Of a stretch of DNA of 64,000 nt, positions 9,701 to 17,587 are shown one piece after another (positions within the stretch are counted from its first letter, which is position 1; the number at the start of each line of letters is the position of its first letter). The stretch spans positions 39,848 to 103,847 of the forward strand of contig NZ_VJMG01000059.1 of the NCBI RefSeq assembly GCF_007004135.1, written 5' to 3'. Source of the stretch: Affinirhizobium straminoryzae. GTDB lineage: Bacteria > Pseudomonadota > Alphaproteobacteria > Rhizobiales > Rhizobiaceae. Position numbers and translations under genes: made by a program. The notes below the pieces were generated by a model. It did not search any database. It was not told the origin of the DNA and saw nothing but the letters and a program-made list of their open reading frames with translations.

Positions 9701-10113
9701 ATCGCAAACAGCATGAAGGTGAAGCTCGCATAGATCAGCGAGGTGATGGTCGAACCGATATAGCCAAAGCTTGCGCCGCGCGTCAGAAGGTCGATGTCGA
9801 CGCCATGGCGGATGGCATAGCGGCTGATCGGCAGGCCGACGACGAGCATGGCCAAAGCCGCCGCGAGGATCGCGAAGAAGGCGTTGGTGGTGCCGTAGGA
9901 GAGCGTGATCGCGCCGCCGATCGCCTCCAGCGCGAGGAAGGAAATGGCGCCGATGGCCGTCTGCGAAATGCGGCTCGAGGAAAAGCGGCGTGCGCTCTTG
10001 GCGGTGAAGCGCAGCGCATAGTCTTCCAGCGTCTGGTTCGCGACCCAGCGGTTATAGTCGCGCCGGACCGGAATGATGCGTTGCCGGGCTGCCATGCGTG
10101 CCTTGCCGTCCAT
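6694..10113 (-). CDS. Hybrid sensor histidine kinase with an NCS1 permease-like sensor region
   Basis: About 1139 residues. The first ~470 form a polytopic region resembling NCS1 purine/cytosine permeases (DYALRFTAKSARRFS start, then SFLALEAIGGAITLSYG, GASFGYIGSTITSLIYASF, and PLGLSPPGIEF near its end). Next is a cysteine-rich segment (CSIC, CP, CSLCC, CHDMC) that could bind zinc. Two more membrane helices and a coiled coil lead to HisKA (SHELRTPLN with phospho-acceptor His), HATPase (NLLSNAIKF, DTGCGI, GLGLGL) and a receiver (VVVVDDNED, LVDILMPGM). A C-terminal tail of ~100 residues follows. The start is uncertain: ATG 10113, ATG 10095 or further upstream, none with a clear ribosome-binding site. 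Its stop overlaps the response-regulator start. It probably senses a nitrogenous solute. Confidence 0.88.
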   Translation of the reverse strand: MDGKARMAARQRIIPVRRDYNRWVANQTLEDYALRFTAKSARRFSSSRISQTAIGAISFLALEAIGGAITLSYGTTNAFFAILAAALAMLVVGLPISRYAIRHGVDIDLLTRGASFGYIGSTITSLIYASFTFMLFAIEASIMTAALKMAFGIPPWIGYIISAAVVIPLVIYGVQLISRFQLATQPFWIILNILPFLFIAFSDWEKFNLWRSFAGIDHSNAVVGGPAPFDLLEFGAASAVILALMPQIGEQVDFLRFLPAEGQRKWRHRLAVFLAGPGWVVVGVPKLLAGSFLAVLTLSTGVPALEAGDPAHMYLTAFGYMIPNDTAALLLMAAFVVVSQLKINVMNAYAGSLAWSNFFSRLTHSHPGRVVWLVFNVAIALLLMEIGIYRLLEATLGIFSIIAMAWLCTISADLFINKPLGLSPPGIEFKRAHLYDLNPVGLGAMLGATAIALSAHFGLFGLLAASLSTYLTLTAFLLSPLIAWATKGHFYLARKPRHAWKNLTSITCSICEHPFEPEDMAWCPAYAAPICSLCCSLDSRCHDMCKPKAEMKAQIGSVARSFLSDQVVERLMTRLGRYAMTAILSISLIGGIMAMIAYQISGTMPANAEVIYGTILIVFFVFAIIAGIVSWFFVLAHDSRVVAEEESSRQTTLLLKEIAAHKKTDAALQKAKETAEAANRAKSRYVVGLSHELRTPLNAVLGYAQILERDESIPQPRQSAIKVIKRSADHLSGLIDGLLDISKIEAGKLQVYSNEINIHDFLDQIVEMVRPQAQAKGLDFIHERARSLPHYVRSDEKRLRQILVNLLSNAIKFTEQGAIRFEVGYRSQVATFTIADTGCGIAEKDLGRIYEPFQRGEADNVRPMPGLGLGLTITRLLTNTMGGEISVVSRKGEGSTFRVRLMLSAVDRPSTMPAAARRIVGHTGPRRTVVVVDDNEDHRDLMREVLTPMDFVVLTAKDGPDCLTLIEGVKPDLFLVDILMPGMTGWQLVARLRESGQTAPILMLSANIGDGASVRREGDGHNDTLAKPVDIRQLSDKLALHLGLTWIYDDEGLPPAMAPSTLAPPAAPKNPGPRHVEDLIQLGEIGYIRGIEAKLAELARLPENRPFTEALGAYVQAFDLSGYRTFLNRFTEERVADDV

Positions 10114-10375
10114 TTGTGCATGATGATCGTTTGGGCAGTTTCGAGGGTTTGTGACGGATTTGCAAGCTGGATTCCCGTTTGCCACAACTGTGACACAGGC
10201 TCTTGCAACAGCGTGCAGGCTCACCATCTCAGTGTGTGCAGCAGAACGCCCGAAGCCTTTCCGCTGGGTCTTTCGGGTCCCGTCAACTTTCATTCATGTG
10301 TGGCCACCCGTGGAACCCTCGACCGTCAGCGCTTCTCCGAATGAACAGACCTTTGGCACCCAGGGCATCGCCCCC

Positions 10376-11128
10376 ATGGATCGCCCGAGCCGCATCACCC
10401 GCTTCTTCATGGCGATCGTCGCCTGGGCGGAAGGCCTCAATCTGAAATATGCCAAACTGGGCAATCCCCCGGTCTATGACAACGCAACGTTCCCCTGGGC
10501 CGCGGAGGTCGAGAAGGCCTATCCCGCCATTCGTGCGGAACTGGACCAGATCCTGAAGCGCAAGGACGAGTTGCCCAGCTTCCAGGACATCTCCACCGAT
10601 GTGAAGACCATTTCCACCGACAACAACTGGAAGACCTTCTTCCTGCTCGGCTTCGGCGTGAAGTCGGAGCAGAACATCAAGGCCTGCCCGGAAACCTGGA
10701 AGGCGATGCAGAAGATCCCGGGGCTGACCACGGTGATGTTCTCGATCTTCGAGCCCGGCAAGCATTTGCCTGCCCATCGCGGTCCCTATAACGGCGTGTT
10801 GCGCCTGCATCTCGGCATGATCGTGCCGCCGCAGCGAGACAAGATCGCCATCCGCGTCAAGGACCAGATCTGCCACTGGGACGAGGGCAAGGTGCTGATC
10901 TTCGACGATGCCTATGAGCACGAGGCCTGGAACCATTCCGACCAGACCCGCGTGGTGCTGTTCGTGGATTTCGTCAAGCCGCTGAAGTTCCCGGCCCGCC
11001 TGGTCAACTGGTGCCTGATGAACCTGGCGATCTTCACGCCCTTCATCCGCGAAGGGCTGGATAACCACAACGAGTGGGAAAAGAAGTTCTATGCCGAGGC
11101 GGAAAAGCTCCGCAACCGGCCACACTGA
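10376..11128 (+). CDS. Aspartyl/asparaginyl beta-hydroxylase family dioxygenase (LpxO-like)
   Basis: A ~250-residue Fe(II)/2-oxoglutarate dioxygenase. The core HRGPYNGVLRLHLGM ... DEGKVLIFDDAYEHEAWN ... R matches the AspH/LpxO fold: the first metal histidine is in HRGP, the second in YEHEAWN, and the oxoglutarate arginine follows. The hydrophobic N- and C-terminal stretches fit membrane-associated LpxO, which 2-hydroxylates acyl chains of lipid A; a lipid role is inferred from family. The start is ambiguous: ATG 10376 is used, but an in-frame GTG at 10310 and further upstream codons are open. It is divergent from the hybrid kinase. Confidence 0.82.
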   Translation: MDRPSRITRFFMAIVAWAEGLNLKYAKLGNPPVYDNATFPWAAEVEKAYPAIRAELDQILKRKDELPSFQDISTDVKTISTDNNWKTFFLLGFGVKSEQNIKACPETWKAMQKIPGLTTVMFSIFEPGKHLPAHRGPYNGVLRLHLGMIVPPQRDKIAIRVKDQICHWDEGKVLIFDDAYEHEAWNHSDQTRVVLFVDFVKPLKFPARLVNWCLMNLAIFTPFIREGLDNHNEWEKKFYAEAEKLRNRPH

Positions 11129-11142
11129 GCCTTTCACACGCT

Positions 11143-11165
11143 GCGCCGGGTGCTGAGCCCGGCGC
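11143..11165 (+). terminator. Hairpin after the hydroxylase gene, weak terminator
   Basis: Perfect arms GCGCCGGG and CCCGGCGC with a seven-base loop lie 15 bases after the stop. There is no T tract, so it may only stabilise the transcript end. Confidence 0.4.
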
Positions 11166-11252
11166 CCGGCGCTTGCTGTCCGCCGCTCCATGGGCGCGGA
11201 TGCACCACACGTATTTTCCCTTTTTCTGATCTTCCCCTTTCGCCCCCTCGTG

Positions 11253-11268
11253 TACGTCATTTTACGTA
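11253..11268. promoter_or_regulatory. Inverted repeat upstream of urtA (possible operator)
   Basis: TACGT, six bases, ACGTA forms a perfect dyad ~98 bases upstream of the urtA start, in an AT-richer stretch that probably holds the operon promoter. No regulator can be named for it. Confidence 0.3.
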
Positions 11269-11365
11269 TGCCGTTTTGCGGTGCAGCAGCCGATAGTTCG
11301 TGAAGCAACGGTTAACGGCCGAACACAGGCCCGTTGCGGAACGAACGAGAAGAGGGGTTCGCACC

Positions 11366-12655
11366 ATGAATTTCAAGGCAAGGCTCGGCGGCGCAATGCT
11401 CGCCGCCATCATGTCCACGACGGCGTTCCACGGCGCCTTTGCCGCCGAAGACACCATCAAGATCGGCGTCCTGCATTCGCTTTCCGGCACCATGGCGATT
11501 TCGGAAACGACGCTGAAGGATGCCATGCTGATGCTCGTCGAGGAGCAGAACAAGAAGGGCGGCGTGCTCGGCAAGAAGCTCGAAGCCGTCGTCGTCGATC
11601 CGGCTTCCGACTGGCCGCTGTTTGCCGAAAAGGCCCGCCAGCTGATCAGCCAGGACAAGGTTGCCGCCGTGTTCGGCTGCTGGACGTCCTCCTCGCGCAA
11701 GTCCGTGCTGCCGGTCTTCGAAGAGCTGAACTCCATCCTGTTCTACCCGGTGCAGTATGAGGGCGAGGAATCCTCGCGCAACATCTTCTACACCGGTGCT
11801 GCCCCGAACCAGCAGGCCATTCCGGCCGTCGATTATCTCGCCGAGAAGGAAGGCGTGCAGCGCTGGGTTCTGGAAGGCACCGACTACGTCTATCCGCAGA
11901 CCACCAACAAGATCCTCAAGGCCTACCTGATGTCGAAGGGCGTCAAGGCCGAGGACATCATCGTCAACTACACGCCGTTCGGCTTCTCCGACTGGCAGAC
12001 GGAAGTTTCCAAGATCAAGGCCTTCGGCTCGGCCGGTAAGAAGACTGCCGTCGTCTCCACCATCAACGGCGATGCCAACGTTCCCTTCTACAAGGAACTC
12101 GCCAACCAGGGCATCAAGGCCGAGGACATTCCGGTCGTCGCCTTCTCGGTGGGTGAAGAAGAACTCGCCGGCATCGACACCAAGCCGCTCGTCGGCCATC
12201 TGGCTGCCTGGAACTACTTCCAGTCCGTCGACTCGCCGGCCAATGCCGAATTCATCAAGGAATGGCATGCCTTCACCAAGAACGACAAGCGCGTGACCAA
12301 CGACCCGATGGAAGCTGCCTATATCGGCTTCAATGCCTGGGTGAAGGCCGTCGAGGCTGCCGGCACGACCGATACCGACAAGGTGCTGGATGCCATCATC
12401 GGCGTCTCCGTCCCGAACCTGTCGGGCGGCTATTCCACCGTGATGCCGAACCACCACATCACCAAGCCGGTGCTGATCGGCGAAATCCAGGCCAACGGCC
12501 AGTTCGAAATCGTCCAGCAGACTCCGCAGGTCGTCGGCGACGAATGGTCCGATTACCTGCCGGACTCCAAGAACCTGATCTCCGACTGGCGCAAGCCGAT
12601 GTCCTGCGGCAACTTCAACGTTGCCACCGGCAAGTGCGGCGGCAAGGGCAGCTGA
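11366..12655 (+). CDS. urtA: Urea ABC transporter substrate-binding protein UrtA
   Basis: A 429-residue periplasmic protein with a signal peptide cleaved near HGAFAAED. The mature sequence IKIGVLHSLSGTMAISET and the stretches FGCWTSSSRKSVLPVFE and LFYPVQYEGEESS are diagnostic of UrtA among amino-acid-type binding proteins, as is the C-terminal CGNFNVATGKCGG. It captures urea for UrtBCDE. The ATG has a GAAGAGGGG box ~8 bases upstream. It is the first gene of the urea operon and is separated from urtB by 322 bases filled with hairpin repeats, which could raise its dosage relative to the permeases. Confidence 0.96.
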   Translation: MNFKARLGGAMLAAIMSTTAFHGAFAAEDTIKIGVLHSLSGTMAISETTLKDAMLMLVEEQNKKGGVLGKKLEAVVVDPASDWPLFAEKARQLISQDKVAAVFGCWTSSSRKSVLPVFEELNSILFYPVQYEGEESSRNIFYTGAAPNQQAIPAVDYLAEKEGVQRWVLEGTDYVYPQTTNKILKAYLMSKGVKAEDIIVNYTPFGFSDWQTEVSKIKAFGSAGKKTAVVSTINGDANVPFYKELANQGIKAEDIPVVAFSVGEEELAGIDTKPLVGHLAAWNYFQSVDSPANAEFIKEWHAFTKNDKRVTNDPMEAAYIGFNAWVKAVEAAGTTDTDKVLDAIIGVSVPNLSGGYSTVMPNHHITKPVLIGEIQANGQFEIVQQTPQVVGDEWSDYLPDSKNLISDWRKPMSCGNFNVATGKCGGKGS

Positions 12656-12675
12656 TAGCTGCATCGGGTCAATGA

Positions 12676-12705
12676 CCCCTCCTCCCCGCAAAGGGGGGGG
12701 AGGGG
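12676..12705 (+). repeat. GC-rich hairpin after urtA
   Basis: CCCCTCCTCCCC pairs with GGGGGGGGAGGGG around a short GCAAA-type loop, 20 bases after the urtA stop. It lacks a T tract. It could protect the 3' end of the urtA message or attenuate read-through. Confidence 0.6.
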
Positions 12706-12754
12706 CCTGATCTAAGCCTGTCGGCGAGATCATCGAACGTTCTGGACCAAGCTT

Positions 12755-12799
12755 ACCCCCCTCTGCCCTGCCGGGCATCTCCCCCTCAAGGGGGGAGAT
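12755..12799 (+). repeat. Dispersed intergenic hairpin repeat, family A
   Basis: One copy of a mosaic repeat built of ACCCCCCTCTGCCCTGCCGGGC followed by ATCTCCCCC-TCAA-GGGGGGAGAT, a self-complementary hairpin. An inverted copy lies ~80 bases downstream at 12882-12926, and further copies are at 16545, 16706 and 37178. Together with the hairpin at 12676 they fill the 322-base urtA-urtB gap, which holds no gene. Confidence 0.8.
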
Positions 12800-12881
12800 C
12801 GGCAGGATGTAACGTCCCAGCCACACGGCGGCGCCTCAAGGATCGTTCGTCGTCATGGGCTTGCGGCGTCAACGGCATCGG

Positions 12882-12926
12882 ATCTCCTCCCTTCAGGGGG
12901 AGATGCCAGGCAGGGCAGAGGGGGGT
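12882..12926 (-). repeat. Dispersed intergenic hairpin repeat, family A (inverted copy)
   Basis: ATCTCCTCCCTTCAGGGGGAGAT followed by GCCAGGCAGGGCAGAGGGGGGT is the reverse-complement arrangement of the copy at 12755. It ends ~50 bases before the urtB start. Confidence 0.8.
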
Positions 12927-12977
12927 GAGCCCCACGCGCGGCGCAATCTGTGTCCGCTGCAAGAAGGGGCTACGATC

Positions 12978-14582
12978 ATGTTGCGACTTTTCCTTTCAAC
13001 CCTTTTCCTCCTCCTCGCGCTTGTTGCGCCCTCGCTTGCCCAGTCCGATCCGAAGGCGTTGATCGATGCGCTCGGCAAGGCTGATTTCAAGCAGGCCGAG
13101 GATCTGATCGGCCAGATCGCGGCAAGCGGCGATCCGCGCGTCGTGCCGGCGCTGAATGCCTTCGGCGACGGCGATCTCTATGCCCGCAAATCCGATGGCG
13201 CTGTTTTCATCACCAAACCTGCCGGCGCCAATCTGGCGCTGATCGATCCCTTGAGCGGCGAGAGTGTCGGCGAGGCGCCGAAGGGCGCGCTGAACAAGCT
13301 GAAGATCAACAACACGCTGCGCCGCGTCCTTCGGGCAGCCACCGGCGGCCTGACGCTGATGAGCCCGGATCGTGCGGCGCGTCTTTCGGCGGCCGATGCC
13401 GTCTTGCGCGCGCCATCCGCGGAAAACCTGGCGCTTCTCGAAACGGCCCTTGCCAAGGAGGCCGACCGCGAGGTGAAGGCCCGCATGGAAGAGGCGCGGG
13501 CTGCCTCCGTACTGGTGTCCGACCGTTCGATCGAGGAAAAGAATGCCGCCATCGATACCATCGCCCGGATCGGCGGCCGCGATGCGATCAGCCTGCTGCT
13601 GACCGCATCCGCCACGATGGATCCGGGCCTCAAGCCCGCCGTGAACGCTGCCGTTGCCCGCATCCAGACGACGCTTGCCTTCTGGGACATGGGGCAGAAC
13701 GTCTGGTACGGCCTGTCTCTCGGCTCGGTGCTGCTGCTGGCGGCCATCGGCCTTGCCATCACCTTCGGCGTGATGGGCATCATCAACATGGCGCATGGCG
13801 AGATGGTGATGCTCGGCGCCTATTCCACCTATGTGGTGCAGGAGGCGATCCGCACCTCGGCGCCGCATCTGTTCGACTGGTCGCTGGCAATTGCTCTCCC
13901 GGTCGCCTTCCTCGTCACCGCTGCCGTCGGCCTTGTCATCGAACGCGGCGTGATCCGCTTCCTCTATGGCCGGCCGCTGGAAACCCTGCTGGCCACCTGG
14001 GGTATTTCCCTCGTGCTGCAGCAACTGGTCCGCTCGATCTTTGGGCCGACGAACCGCGAGGTCGGCAATCCCTCCTGGATGTCCGGCGCCTTCCAGCTGG
14101 GCGAGATGCAGGTCACCTGGAACCGTCTGTGGATCGTCGTCTTCTCGCTGTCGATCTTCATCGGCTTGCTGGTGCTGATGAAGCGCTCCGCCTTCGGCCT
14201 GCAGATGCGCGCCGTCACCCAGAACCGCCGCATGGCCTCCTCCATGGGCATCCGCACGCCCTGGGTCGATGCCTTCACCTTTGCGCTCGGTTCCGGCATC
14301 GCCGGTATTGCCGGGGTGGCGCTGTCGCAGATCGACAACGTCTCCCCCAACCTCGGCCAGTCCTACATCATCGACAGCTTCATGGTCGTGGTGTTCGGTG
14401 GCGTCGGAAATCTCTGGGGTACGCTGGTCGGCGCGCTGTCGCTCGGTGTGCTCAACAAGTTCCTCGAGCCGTGGACCGGCGCCGTGCTCGGCAAGATCCT
14501 CGTGCTCGTTCTGATCATCCTGTTCATCCAGAAGAGACCGCGCGGCCTGTTTGCGCTGAAGGGAAGGGCGGTGGAAGCATGA
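12978..14582 (+). CDS. urtB: Urea ABC transporter permease UrtB
   Basis: A 534-residue inner-membrane permease. A signal-like N-terminus (LFLLLALVAPSLAQS) leads into a ~220-residue helical periplasmic region, as in long proteobacterial UrtB proteins, and a LivH-type permease core starts near residue 240 (YGLSLGSVLLLAAIGLAITFGVMGIINMAHGEMVMLGAY). The FGGVGNLWGT loop near the end is the ATPase-contact region. The ATG at 12978 follows GAAGGGG; the open frame upstream only reads through an intergenic repeat and is not coding. The stop overlaps the urtC start (ATGA). Confidence 0.95.
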   Translation: MLRLFLSTLFLLLALVAPSLAQSDPKALIDALGKADFKQAEDLIGQIAASGDPRVVPALNAFGDGDLYARKSDGAVFITKPAGANLALIDPLSGESVGEAPKGALNKLKINNTLRRVLRAATGGLTLMSPDRAARLSAADAVLRAPSAENLALLETALAKEADREVKARMEEARAASVLVSDRSIEEKNAAIDTIARIGGRDAISLLLTASATMDPGLKPAVNAAVARIQTTLAFWDMGQNVWYGLSLGSVLLLAAIGLAITFGVMGIINMAHGEMVMLGAYSTYVVQEAIRTSAPHLFDWSLAIALPVAFLVTAAVGLVIERGVIRFLYGRPLETLLATWGISLVLQQLVRSIFGPTNREVGNPSWMSGAFQLGEMQVTWNRLWIVVFSLSIFIGLLVLMKRSAFGLQMRAVTQNRRMASSMGIRTPWVDAFTFALGSGIAGIAGVALSQIDNVSPNLGQSYIIDSFMVVVFGGVGNLWGTLVGALSLGVLNKFLEPWTGAVLGKILVLVLIILFIQKRPRGLFALKGRAVEA

Positions 14583-15748
14583 TCACCAGCTTCATCTTGC
14601 GCGCACTGGAAGGTCGCATCGTCATGACGGTTGCTGTTCTGGCGGCCGTGGCCCTGGCCATTCCGGCCAGCAATCTGCTCCTTTCGCCCGACAGCGCCCT
14701 GCATGTCCCAACCTATGCCATGTCGCTGATGGGCAAGTATCTGTGCTATGCGCTGCTGGCGCTGGCGCTCGATCTGGTCTGGGGCTATTGCGGCATTCTC
14801 TCGCTCGGCCACGGCGCCTTTTTTGCCCTCGGCGGCTATGCCATGGGCATGTATCTGATGCGCCAGATCGGCAGCCGCGGCGTCTATGGCAATCCGCTGC
14901 TGCCCGATTTCATGGTGTTCCTCAACTGGAAGGAACTGCCCTGGTTCTGGCACGGCTTCGACATGTTCTGGTTCGCGATGCTGATGGTTGTCGTCGTGCC
15001 GGGGCTACTGGCCTTCGTGTTCGGATGGTTTGCCTTCCGCTCGCGCGTCAACGGCGTCTATCTCTCGATCATCACCCAGGCGATGACCTATGCGCTGATG
15101 CTCTCCTTCTTCCGCAACGACATGGGGTTCGGCGGCAATAATGGCCTGACCGACTACAAGGAAATCCTCGGCTTCTCCGTGCAGGCGGATGGTACGCGCG
15201 CCGTGCTGTTTGCGCTCTCCGCACTGATGCTGGCGCTCTGCCTGGTGCTTGCCTCCGCCATCACCCGCTCGAAATTCGGCAAGGTGCTGGTCGGCGTGCG
15301 CGATGCCGAAAGCCGGGTGCGCTTCCTGGGCTTTCGCGTGGAAAACATCAAGCTTTTCACCTTCGTTGTCTCGGCCATGATGGCGGGCATTGCCGGCGCG
15401 CTGTTCGTGCCGCAGGTCGGCATCATCAATCCGGGTGAATTCGCGCCGGCCAATTCCATCGAGGTGGTGGTGTGGACGGCGGTTGGCGGGCGCGGCACGC
15501 TGATCGGCCCGATCATCGGCGCGGTGCTGGTCAATGGCGGCAAGAGCTTCTTCACCGGCGCCTTCCCGGAACTGTGGCTCTATGCGCTGGGCGCGCTATT
15601 CATCGGTGTAACGCTGTTTTTGCCGAAAGGCATCGTCGGCACCGTCCAGTCCGTCCTTGCGGCGCGGCGGGCGGTGAAGGCGGCAGCCGGCAGGGACGCC
15701 AGTGAAAACGATGACCGGGCCCCGTCCCAGGTCCAGGCTGCGGAGTAG
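14579..15748 (+). CDS. urtC: Urea ABC transporter permease UrtC
   Basis: A 389-residue LivM-type permease. The GYCGILSLGHGAFFALGGYAMGMYL segment and the GGNNGLTDYKEILG and GRGTLIGPIIGA loops are characteristic of UrtC. It starts inside the urtB stop (ATGA) and is followed five bases later by urtD. The C-terminus has a short hydrophilic tail rich in charged residues. Confidence 0.95.
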   Translation: MITSFILRALEGRIVMTVAVLAAVALAIPASNLLLSPDSALHVPTYAMSLMGKYLCYALLALALDLVWGYCGILSLGHGAFFALGGYAMGMYLMRQIGSRGVYGNPLLPDFMVFLNWKELPWFWHGFDMFWFAMLMVVVVPGLLAFVFGWFAFRSRVNGVYLSIITQAMTYALMLSFFRNDMGFGGNNGLTDYKEILGFSVQADGTRAVLFALSALMLALCLVLASAITRSKFGKVLVGVRDAESRVRFLGFRVENIKLFTFVVSAMMAGIAGALFVPQVGIINPGEFAPANSIEVVVWTAVGGRGTLIGPIIGAVLVNGGKSFFTGAFPELWLYALGALFIGVTLFLPKGIVGTVQSVLAARRAVKAAAGRDASENDDRAPSQVQAAE

Positions 15749-15753
15749 ACCCG

Positions 15754-16518
15754 ATGAACCTCGTCAGAAGCGAAACCCGACCGAAATCGCTCCTTTACCT
15801 CGATGGTGTCTCCGTCTCCTTCGATGGTTTCAAGGCACTGAATTCGCTCTCCTTCGTCGTGGAGCCCGGCGAATTGCGGGCGATCATCGGCCCGAACGGC
15901 GCCGGCAAGACGACGATGATGGACATCATCACCGGCAAGACCCGGCCGGACACGGGACAGGTGGTGTTCGAGGATCTGATCGATCTCACCAAGAAGGATG
16001 AGGCCGACATCGCCCAGCTCGGCATCGGCCGCAAGTTCCAGAAGCCGACGGTGTTCGAAAGCCACACCGTCTGGGACAATCTGGAACTGGCGCTGAACCG
16101 CAAGCGCGGCGTGTTCGCCACGCTGTTCTACCGGCTGACGGCCGAGGATCGCGACCGCATCGAAGAAATTCTTGCCACCATCCGTCTCAGCCATCGTCGC
16201 GACGAGCTGGCGGCAAGCCTCAGCCACGGCCAGAAGCAATGGCTGGAGATCGGCATGCTTCTGGCGCAGGAGCCGAAGCTCCTGCTGGTCGATGAACCCG
16301 TGGCCGGCATGACCGACGCCGAAACCGCCGAAACCGCCATCCTGCTCAAGGAGATCGCCAAAAGCCGTTCGGTGGTGGTGGTGGAGCACGACATGGGCTT
16401 CATCCGCGATCTCGGCGTGAAGGTGACGTGTCTTGCCGAAGGTTCGGTGCTGGCCGAAGGCTCGATCGATTTCGTGTCGAACGATCCGAAAGTCATCGAA
16501 AACTATCTGGGGCGGTGA
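15754..16518 (+). CDS. urtD: Urea ABC transporter ATP-binding protein UrtD
   Basis: A 254-residue ATPase similar to LivG. It has Walker A GPNGAGKTT, the UrtD-specific GIGRKFQKPTVFESHTVWDNLELAL after the Q-loop, a signature-like SLSHGQKQWLEIGMLL, Walker B LLLVDEPVAGM and the switch histidine in VVEHDM. It energises urea import together with UrtE. Confidence 0.95.
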   Translation: MNLVRSETRPKSLLYLDGVSVSFDGFKALNSLSFVVEPGELRAIIGPNGAGKTTMMDIITGKTRPDTGQVVFEDLIDLTKKDEADIAQLGIGRKFQKPTVFESHTVWDNLELALNRKRGVFATLFYRLTAEDRDRIEEILATIRLSHRRDELAASLSHGQKQWLEIGMLLAQEPKLLLVDEPVAGMTDAETAETAILLKEIAKSRSVVVVEHDMGFIRDLGVKVTCLAEGSVLAEGSIDFVSNDPKVIENYLGR

Positions 16519-16544
16519 TGGCGATGCAGAACCTGTTGCCTTTA

Positions 16545-16585
16545 ACCCCCTCTGGCTACCGCCATCTCCCCCACAAGGGGGGAGA
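16545..16585 (+). repeat. Dispersed intergenic hairpin repeat, family A
   Basis: ACCCCCTCTGGCTACCGCCATCTCCCCCACAAGGGGGGAGA, a variant copy in the 244-base urtD-urtE gap. Confidence 0.75.
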
Positions 16586-16640
16586 CCTTTCGCGGTGCCG
16601 CCTCGGCCCCATGGGGGCGCAGGCGATGAGGCAGGGTAAG

Positions 16641-16728
16641 CCCCTTTCCTCCTTGTGGGGAGGGGTCTGTTTACCCAATCCCGTGCCTCATATCGTTGCA
16701 GAGGCGCCCGGCAGGGCAGCGGGGGGTA
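16641..16728 (-). repeat. Dispersed intergenic hairpin repeat, family A (degenerate inverted copy)
   Basis: CCTCCTTGTGGGGAGG and, ~40 bases on, GCCCGGCAGGGCAGCGGGGGGTA look like an inverted copy split by ~40 bases of unrelated sequence. It lies just before the urtE ribosome-binding site. Urea genes on both sides stay in one direction, so these hairpins are probably transcribed. Confidence 0.6.
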
Positions 16729-16762
16729 GCCCCTCGCTTTCAAGCAAAAAGGGAGGCGCAGC

Positions 16763-17458
16763 ATGCTGACAGTCGATACCATCAATCTTCACTATGGCGC
16801 GGCACAGGCGCTGCGGGGCGTATCGATCGGCGCCCCCATGGGCAAGATCACCTGCGTTCTGGGGCGAAACGGCGTGGGCAAGTCCTCGCTTCTGCGCGCC
16901 ATCACCGGCCAGCATGGCGTGAGTGCCGGCACGATCAGCTTCAACGGCGAGGTGCTGAATGGCCTCGCGCCCTATGCGCGCGCCAAGCACGGCATCGGCT
17001 ATGTGCCGCAGGGCCGCGAGATCTTTCCGCTGCTGACGGTCAAGGAAAATCTGGAGACGGGCTTTGCGCCCTTGCCGCGCAAGGAACGCTTCATCCCTGA
17101 TGATATCTTCGCCCTGTTTCCGGTGTTGAATTCCATGCTGTCGCGGCGCGGCGGCGATCTGTCCGGCGGCCAGCAGCAGCAGCTCGCCATCGGCCGTGCC
17201 ATGGTCACGCGCCCGAAGATCCTCGTGCTCGACGAGCCGACCGAGGGCATCCAGCCTTCGATCATCAAGGATATCGGCCGGGCGATCAAATATCTGCGCG
17301 ATTCCACTGGCATGGCCATTCTGCTTGTGGAACAGTATCTCGATTTCTGCCGGGAGCTTGCGGATCACGTCTACATCATGGATCGTGGGGAAATCGTGCA
17401 TGAAGGGCCGGCCGAGACGCTGGATACGGCGGAGGCGAGGCGGCATCTGACGGTGTGA
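16763..17458 (+). CDS. urtE: Urea ABC transporter ATP-binding protein UrtE
   Basis: A 231-residue LivF-type ATPase. Walker A is GRNGVGKSS, the signature is LSGGQQQQLAIGRA and Walker B is ILVLDEPTEGIQPSI. The asparagine-valine variant in Walker A and the TEGIQPSIIKDI stretch are typical of UrtE. The ATG follows GGGAGG. It closes the urt cluster; the next gene begins ~130 bases later in the same direction. Confidence 0.95.
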   Translation: MLTVDTINLHYGAAQALRGVSIGAPMGKITCVLGRNGVGKSSLLRAITGQHGVSAGTISFNGEVLNGLAPYARAKHGIGYVPQGREIFPLLTVKENLETGFAPLPRKERFIPDDIFALFPVLNSMLSRRGGDLSGGQQQQLAIGRAMVTRPKILVLDEPTEGIQPSIIKDIGRAIKYLRDSTGMAILLVEQYLDFCRELADHVYIMDRGEIVHEGPAETLDTAEARRHLTV

Positions 17459-17587
17459 TGCAATTTTATCGCATGGCTGCCTTCTTTCGAAAGGCCGTTC
17501 AATAGAAGTATCTAATATGATAGATCGAGCGCGGTTTAACCTAACAGGTCGTCGGTTTTTACGCCCTTTCCCCTTACGAGGCGCTTG

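Noticed and set aside
7744..10344. An 866-codon open frame antisense to the hybrid kinase
   Set aside because: The opposite strand encodes clear kinase and permease motifs; this frame is a composition shadow.
12855..12977. An N-terminal extension of urtB by 41 codons
   Set aside because: It reads through an intergenic hairpin repeat; the signal-like start and ribosome-binding site are at 12978.
17459..17587. A terminator after urtE
   Set aside because: The GCCTTCTTTCGAAAGGC stretch is an imperfect short hairpin without a T tract, and the next gene continues in the same direction.
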